In this document: positions 58,802 through 64,000 of the stretch, piece after piece | How positions within the stretch are numbered: the first letter of the stretch is position 1 | How the letters are laid out: each line of letters opens with the position of its first letter | Source: Lodderomyces elongisporus | Lineage: Eukaryota; Ascomycota; Pichiomycetes; Serinales; Debaryomycetaceae | Reading direction: 5' to 3' | Assembly: GCF_030384665.1 (NCBI RefSeq) | Contig: NC_083678.1 | Location: forward strand, 682,001-746,000 | Length of the DNA: 64,000 bases | Notes under the pieces: model-generated | Told to the model about the DNA's origin: nothing | Database searches by the model: none | The model's input: only the letters and a program-made list of their open reading frames with translations | Made by a program: the position numbers and the translations under genes

Positions 58802-61786
58802 ATGGTTAGTGTTACCACTAAATCTAATCAGAGATCATCGAATACGCCATACGAGGAACTGGTGAACCAGTGTCCGTGCTGCACTAATATCCGCGGAAGT
58901 TTCCAAGACGTTGATCTTATCCGCGGCAAATATGCACCTCAAACACACAACAATTTAAATAACAACAGCATTGCAACAGCACCGGTCCCAACACAGGTTG
59001 TGGCTAGACCCAGAGCCTCATCACAAACATCCTCGTCAGACTCGTCGGATGTCTCTCTATTCTCTTGCAATGAAGAAGAAGAGGGTGGATCATCTACAAC
59101 TTCACCAATTTTGGGATTAAGGCCAAAGTCAGCGCCAAAAACCAAACCTACATCTTCATCATTATCATCATATCCTTCATCATCCAAGTCAACATCACAA
59201 TCACCACCTCCTCCACCACCAGCTGCAGCAACAACAACAACAACAACAACAACAACGGCAGCAGCAGCAGCAGCAGCAGCGCCTTGTTTGCCATTTTCTC
59301 AAACTCCAAAGCACAGACAACTTTGGCATCCAAAGTCTACCCCTATATTATCGGTTACATCGCCCTTAAATGAATCGGCAATTCATACTAATACACATCG
59401 CAATCATAGGATAAGCAAGGGTCAAGCAACATCAACTGATTATGTACCTCCAATAAAATACAGCAATACAGGCAACACCAATAATTATAATAATAATATC
59501 AATTATAATAATAATCATCATAATAATAATTATAATAACAACAACAACAACAACAATAATAATAATAATAATTGTGTGGACAAATGCGTCAAGGATGCCT
59601 GCATAATGGATGTCAATCAAATCATGTCCCATGTTGACAATTATAACTCATATCAGGACAGCCAAGACTTTTTACAGTTGATTGAACCGAATCCTGTCTC
59701 ACCTCCTTCATACGACACGTTGCCACCGGGCGGGTGTCCCAAGTTTCCCGTATTGCAACCATTAACCACCTTTAGCTGTGTTTCATCATTTTTAACACAC
59801 CAAACTAGTAATGCACAATTAAAACTACAACCGATTCAAGCATCGCTACCTGTCGACTCGCAACAACAACTGCACCAACAACTGCACCAACCACTGCACC
59901 AACCACTGCAACATCACGACTACTTCCACCAGCCAACATCATTACCACCCAAATATAAGCCAAGCATTTACAAAATAGGGGTAGTTTCTAGGAAGTTGGA
60001 GTGGGTCAACCCCTACGAACTTTCCTCAAATAGGAGCTGGAAAAATTATATAGTTGAGTTAAACTCAACCCAGTTAAATTTTTACAACATTCCAAACCAT
60101 TTGGAGTCGCATATTCTAGGCTTTAGTGCAGGTGTTGATCCAAGAAACAACTATGCCAATGACGAGGTTATAGATTCCATATTCACTTCTCAGTACGATC
60201 AGCAATTATACAGCTTTGCCAAGAATGCAGGATTACTAGATTGCAATACAGGCACACAAACACCTACCAACACCAACACCAGCAGCAGCAGCAGCAAAAA
60301 GAGAACTTTGGTCAGATCTTACTCTTTGCAGCATGCCAGAATCGGTTTGGCCTCCGACTACAAAAAGAAAGTCAATGTTCTTAGACTTCGTCTTGAAAAT
60401 GAACAAATCTTATTGAATTTTGCTACTACACAAGACTTGATTGACTGGAACATGCTGATCAATGTAGGAAAGGATGTCGCTGTGGATATAAATGAGAGAG
60501 AGCTTCCGAAGTATAGAACTGTTCCCAGAAGAAGGAGAAGAAACAGAAACGGAGACAGAAACGGAAATAGAAATAGAAATAGAAACAGACATGGCCATGG
60601 TCACAGCCATGGAAATGGAAACAGAAGAGAAGACGAATATGGCGATACCAGTTTGCGCATTGAAATTAATCTGGCTAGGTTGAGATCTTTTTCTGACCCA
60701 AGTAAGTTGAGAGGTACCTTGAGCAAATTGAAGCTCAAGATATCGTCTAGTAAATCCAAAGGAGCAAATAATGCTGCGTTTGGTGTTAATGGAAGAGGTT
60801 CTTCAAGTTATTCGGGACCCTCTGGTGGATCTCAGAGTATTGCAATTCGTTCGGAAGCTGATTATGCAGGCGCTAGAGGATATAGTGATATTACGCATAA
60901 TATGTCACTCCCTCATGCCAACAGAAGAGCTGATTTTCAGATCAATCAAAGTGACGAAGAACTGCGATTGGGTAGAAATTCGGGTGTTAACAACAACGAT
61001 GAATATTACGATGATGATGATGAGGAGGAGGAGGAGGAGGATGACGACGATGACGAAGAATTTAACGAAGTTTTGAGGAGATCAAGAATGGAAGTATCCG
61101 GATTAAACACAAGCAATGAAAGCAGAACTGGTGTCGAAGTTGGCAATCAAGATGTTGATGTTATTGAAGACGATGAAGAAGAAGATGACGACGACGACGA
61201 TGACGACGATGACGATTTGCAGAACATATCCGATGTTCCTCTTTCCGATGATGAGGAAGACGAAGAGTACGATGAAGGAGAAGTGAGCAATGGTGGCAGC
61301 AGCAGCAGCAACAATAGCAGTAGCAGTAGCTCAAGAAACTGTGAAGCAGGCGGAAATATAAGAGGCTCTACAATTAATCGAACACATCGCCGTAGTCTGA
61401 GTGCTCAACGAGACTACAAGTGGAATCCAATGTCTGACAAAGCTTTCAATAAGAAAAAGTATTATAGAAATTGTTTGCGCTGCATAAAGCCATTGACCAT
61501 GGATGACACGTGGGTGAGCAGGTCTTTGGTGAAGCCAACCACCTTGTCACCTTTGAACATGGCATATTTGAGAGTTGTTAAATACGCAGGACCAAATGGT
61601 GAGCTTTTATCGAACTCGTCGTCGTGTTCTAGTTTGGTCTCGTTGAGCAAGAGAAATGGAGGATCCCTTTTCAAGGAAAGCAGTGGCATTATGTTACCCG
61701 ATACTGCTCTTACGAGAATACCAAATCATTTCCTAAAGGAATATTTAGTTGGAAGTCATGGTTTAGTTCCCCGAGAAATTATGTAA
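58802..61786 (+). CDS. PH-domain protein of the YHR131C/YNL144C type
   Basis: The 994-residue product has a PH-like domain (about 388-560), starting IGVVSRKLEWVNPYE and SWKNYIVELNSTQLNFY and ending LLNFATTQDLIDWNMLINVGKD, split by a Ser/Thr insert. The C-terminal conserved block (about 885-994) has NCLRCIKPLTMDDTWVSR and ends in LKEYLVGSHGLVPREIM. This combination fits the uncharacterised yeast YHR131C/YNL144C pair, probably binding membranes or signalling proteins. A CPCC motif lies near the N terminus (about 24). The rest is low complexity: poly-Ala/Thr/Pro (about 135-160), poly-Asn (about 240-258), Gln/His repeats (about 355-375), an Arg/Asn run (about 575-605), and two Asp/Glu runs (about 737-757 and 790-805). 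The family call rests on memory of the motifs. Confidence 0.78.
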   Translation: MVSVTTKSNQRSSNTPYEELVNQCPCCTNIRGSFQDVDLIRGKYAPQTHNNLNNNSIATAPVPTQVVARPRASSQTSSSDSSDVSLFSCNEEEEGGSSTTSPILGLRPKSAPKTKPTSSSLSSYPSSSKSTSQSPPPPPPAAATTTTTTTTTAAAAAAAAPCLPFSQTPKHRQLWHPKSTPILSVTSPLNESAIHTNTHRNHRISKGQATSTDYVPPIKYSNTGNTNNYNNNINYNNNHHNNNYNNNNNNNNNNNNNCVDKCVKDACIMDVNQIMSHVDNYNSYQDSQDFLQLIEPNPVSPPSYDTLPPGGCPKFPVLQPLTTFSCVSSFLTHQTSNAQLKLQPIQASLPVDSQQQLHQQLHQPLHQPLQHHDYFHQPTSLPPKYKPSIYKIGVVSRKLEWVNPYELSSNRSWKNYIVELNSTQLNFYNIPNHLESHILGFSAGVDPRNNYANDEVIDSIFTSQYDQQLYSFAKNAGLLDCNTGTQTPTNTNTSSSSSKKRTLVRSYSLQHARIGLASDYKKKVNVLRLRLENEQILLNFATTQDLIDWNMLINVGKDVAVDINERELPKYRTVPRRRRRNRNGDRNGNRNRNRNRHGHGHSHGNGNRREDEYGDTSLRIEINLARLRSFSDPSKLRGTLSKLKLKISSSKSKGANNAAFGVNGRGSSSYSGPSGGSQSIAIRSEADYAGARGYSDITHNMSLPHANRRADFQINQSDEELRLGRNSGVNNNDEYYDDDDEEEEEEDDDDDEEFNEVLRRSRMEVSGLNTSNESRTGVEVGNQDVDVIEDDEEEDDDDDDDDDDDLQNISDVPLSDDEEDEEYDEGEVSNGGSSSSNNSSSSSSRNCEAGGNIRGSTINRTHRRSLSAQRDYKWNPMSDKAFNKKKYYRNCLRCIKPLTMDDTWVSRSLVKPTTLSPLNMAYLRVVKYAGPNGELLSNSSSCSSLVSLSKRNGGSLFKESSGIMLPDTALTRIPNHFLKEYLVGSHGLVPREIM

Positions 61787-62197
61787 CAAAGGTTACAAAT
61801 TAGCATAAAGTTTATTATATTTGCATTTAGTTTAGTTTAGTTTATAAAATATAGTCATTACGTCAGTCATTCGTTACAGTCGTATATAAAAAGAATATAT
61901 AATCAAAGCAAAAGTTTTCCCTTTGATAAAATAAGACCTTGCCTGAGTTTTTCGTTAATCAAGATTGTGGTAATGCAATTTGCAATCTGTTGGGAGGGGG
62001 AGCGTAGGGTTGCAAATTGCGGGTTGTATATTATTTTTTGTACAAAAAGAGTTAAAAAAAAAATAAAAAGAGAGAAAGAAAAAGAAAAAGAAAAAACATT
62101 AATAATTCTTTCTTCTCTATTCGTTCTTCTCTATTTTCTTTTTTTGTCTTGTGTTTTTTGTTTCCTTTCTCGCTCAGTCTCTTTTGGTTTTGCTCCA
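61787..62197. other. Convergent 3' intergenic region
   Basis: 411 bp between two stop codons. It holds TTTAGTTTAG repeats (61826-61842), an A/G-rich run (62056-62096), and T-rich tracts. No gene seen. Confidence 0.55.
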
Positions 62198-64000
62198 TTA
62201 GCACCAAAAGTTGTAAATTCTATAGTACAATGGTTTTGCGGCTAAGGCGGCTCTTTCTTCGGCAATTTGTTGTACAATCATATCCATGTCCACGTCGGAC
62301 CTACCTTGATCAATGTCAATGTCTTCAGTCTTGATGAGCAAAATCCAATTTTTGGTCCAGATCTTGTGACCAATGTAAAACGCCAACACAATGACGGCAG
62401 CCAAATAAGTTTCAAAAAATGTCTTGGCCAGCGGCTTTTTGACACCAACAGGGTACAATGCAAGCCAAAATTGAAGTGCCAATACCACAATGTTCATGAT
62501 TAAACCATAGTATGCACCCAAAACACCGGTTGAGGACTTGTATGGAATGTAATCGATTGATCTATTTTGCGCCCTCATTGCTTGTCTGAATCTAATGAGT
62601 GCAGCATTGATACTACCCCAAGTGAACAACGTTGATAAGCCTGACAAGGCAACCAACCATGAAAACACTTCATTTTCGTATTTTGAGGCAGAAACAAATG
62701 AAAGCAAACCAACAATGGCGGATACTGCGATTCCGGCTAATGGTCTACCTTTCCTGTCGACATATGTCAATATCTTTGGTGCCAAGCCTTGCTCAGCCAA
62801 TGCCAAAACAGTTCTGGAAAATCCATAAACGGCAGAATTACCAATGGCCAAAAGAGCCACCATAATAACAACATTGAACACTGATGGTAACCCTTTGATA
62901 CCACCTTGTTGGATAGCAATGACAAATGGTGATGTCGATACACTGCTGTCATCTGAGGCCAATTGTGGTTCTTTTGCATTAACAAGGAATCCAATCAAGG
63001 TTAACGATAACATGTAAAAAATCAATATTCTCCAAACCACTTGTTTGATGGCCTTGGGTAAGGTTTTTCTTGCGTCGCCCGCTGACTCTGCAGATGTTAA
63101 TCCCACCAATTCAGTTCCTGCTAAAGAATATGTAGCAGTCAACAATACGGAGATGACACCCTTTACACCCGAGGCAAATGGTGGGTGCCAGTTCTTTCCT
63201 CCGATATATCCTTGGTCTCCACCACCACAGATCAAGACAATGGCCAAGATATCAAAGCCAACAATTCCTAATAATTTGATGACGGATGCGACAAATTCGG
63301 TCTCACCGAATCCTTTGTTTCCGCACAAGTTCAAAAAGATGATAAGGACGTAAAAGATGGCCACCCAGGCTACACTATTGATGTCTGAGTTCCAAAACTT
63401 GATGGTCATTGAGGAAGCCACCAATTCCAATGGCAATACCACCACCCAGAACAATGCATAGTTCCAACCCATGGCAAACCCCCAACTTGGATCGATGAAT
63501 TTAATTGAGTAAGTAGCAAAAGATCCCGAGACTGGGAAACAACTGGATAATTCTGCCAATGACTGCATTGTACAGTACAAGAATGATGAGACAATTGCCC
63601 ATGCAATAAGGAGACTTGCTGGTCCACCTGTGCCCAATGCCAATCCTGATGCGACTAGTAAACCTGAGCCTACACATCCACCAAGTGCAATCATTTGAAG
63701 CTGACGTTTCTTTAAAGTTTGTTTCAATGGGGCTCCTTCTCGTGTTGTTGCGGATGCATCATTACCATGACCTGGCTTATCCGTATTGGACTCCAAATCA
63801 GAGTCTCGCAGTATTTGCGAGTTTGATGCTGGTGGTTTGAATGAGTCTTTAAAGTTGCGCCATGAATTATTGAGTTTGCCTCCGCTGTTGCCTCTGCTGC
63901 TGCTGTTATTGTTGTTTGCTGCTAAATTTGATGATTCAGATGAGTACGAGAGATCCGATGTTTTTGGATCGCTCGTCTCAAATGCCTTGGTCAGCTTTTC
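62198..64000 (-). CDS. General amino-acid permease (Gap1-like), 5' end beyond the window
   Basis: The frame is open from 62198 to base 64000 without an ATG upstream of the core; no in-frame Met precedes QLQMIALGG. The CDS therefore starts outside the window; the visible part is about 600 residues. It is a 12-helix APC-superfamily permease importing amino acids with protons. Seen: WRNFKDSFKPP in the N-terminal cytosolic part, TPLK-like APLKQTLKKRQLQMIALGG, GSGLLVASGLALGTGGPASLL, the GELS-like AELSSCFPVSGSF, YIGGKNWH, and the C terminus YRIYNFWC, which is the regulatory, probably palmitoylated FWC end of Gap1-type permeases. The core holds one CTG, at 62429-62431, at a position usually Ser. Confidence 0.92.
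   Translation of the reverse strand, partial: EKLTKAFETSDPKTSDLSYSSESSNLAANNNNSSSRGNSGGKLNNSWRNFKDSFKPPASNSQILRDSDLESNTDKPGHGNDASATTREGAPLKQTLKKRQLQMIALGGCVGSGLLVASGLALGTGGPASLLIAWAIVSSFLYCTMQSLAELSSCFPVSGSFATYSIKFIDPSWGFAMGWNYALFWVVVLPLELVASSMTIKFWNSDINSVAWVAIFYVLIIFLNLCGNKGFGETEFVASVIKLLGIVGFDILAIVLICGGGDQGYIGGKNWHPPFASGVKGVISVLLTATYSLAGTELVGLTSAESAGDARKTLPKAIKQVVWRILIFYMLSLTLIGFLVNAKEPQLASDDSSVSTSPFVIAIQQGGIKGLPSVFNVVIMVALLAIGNSAVYGFSRTVLALAEQGLAPKILTYVDRKGRPLAGIAVSAIVGLLSFVSASKYENEVFSWLVALSGLSTLFTWGSINAALIRFRQAMRAQNRSIDYIPYKSSTGVLGAYYGLIMNIVVLALQFWLALYPVGVKKPLAKTFFETYLAAVIVLAFYIGHKIWTKNWILLIKTEDIDIDQGRSDVDMDMIVQQIAEERAALAAKPLYYRIYNFWC

Noticed and set aside
63794..63796. TTG at 63796 as permease start
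   Set aside because: The frame continues open to the window edge and encodes the family's WRNFKDSF region, so the true start lies outside.

Overview
The window looks like nuclear DNA of a budding yeast of the CUG-Ser (CTG) clade, closest in style to the Lodderomyces/Candida parapsilosis group. The reasons are: compact, mostly intronless genes with S. cerevisiae-type orthologues; AT-rich intergenic DNA full of microsatellites; proteins carrying Asn, Gln, Ser and acidic runs; and rare CTG codons. In the conserved part of the amino-acid permease at the right edge I find a single in-frame CTG (62429-62431), and it falls where Gap1-type permeases, as I recall them, have serine. CTG codons should therefore be read as Ser. 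The species is an inference from style only.

Layout, left to right: MID1 (Ca2+ channel regulator) and RFC3 (clamp-loader subunit, with a 5' intron); about 7.5 kb without genes; an unrecognised acidic, Ser-rich protein; NVJ2 (SMP/PH lipid-transfer protein at ER contacts); BTS1 (geranylgeranyl diphosphate synthase) diverging from a derlin (ERAD); a HAD-family phosphatase-like protein diverging across 3.3 kb from SAY1 (steryl acetyl hydrolase); CUE2 (no-go-decay nuclease) with an unrecognised 174-aa gene just upstream; SNU66 (tri-snRNP) diverging from them; a copper P1B-type ATPase; a predicted secreted protein with alternating acidic and Lys-rich blocks; a small Ccw12-like GPI wall protein; a complete Ty3/gypsy retrotransposon; SEC28 (epsilon-COP); a PH-domain protein; and a general amino-acid permease cut by the right edge.

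The retrotransposon (45635-54289, transcribed leftward) is the most informative object. It has nearly identical LTRs (454/455 bp), a 5-bp target duplication GTGTT, a primer-binding site matching the 3' end of tRNA-Asn, open gag and PR-RT-RH-IN pol frames, a 32-nt gag/pol overlap with a candidate +1 shift site GCG-AGG-C, a polypurine tract next to the 3' LTR plus a second copy of its core, and a 1.3-kb leader with three 24-bp repeats. It looks recent and possibly active. It sits 192 bp upstream of SEC28.

The genes do not form one pathway. Several serve the secretory/endomembrane system (derlin, NVJ2, SEC28, SAY1, BTS1, the Cu-ATPase, and two predicted exported proteins). Three start sites were moved to the first in-frame ATG (derlin 20193, SAY1 26709, SNU66 31655), the RFC3 start lies upstream of an intron, and the permease continues beyond base 64000. 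I recognised no tRNA, rRNA or CRISPR array.
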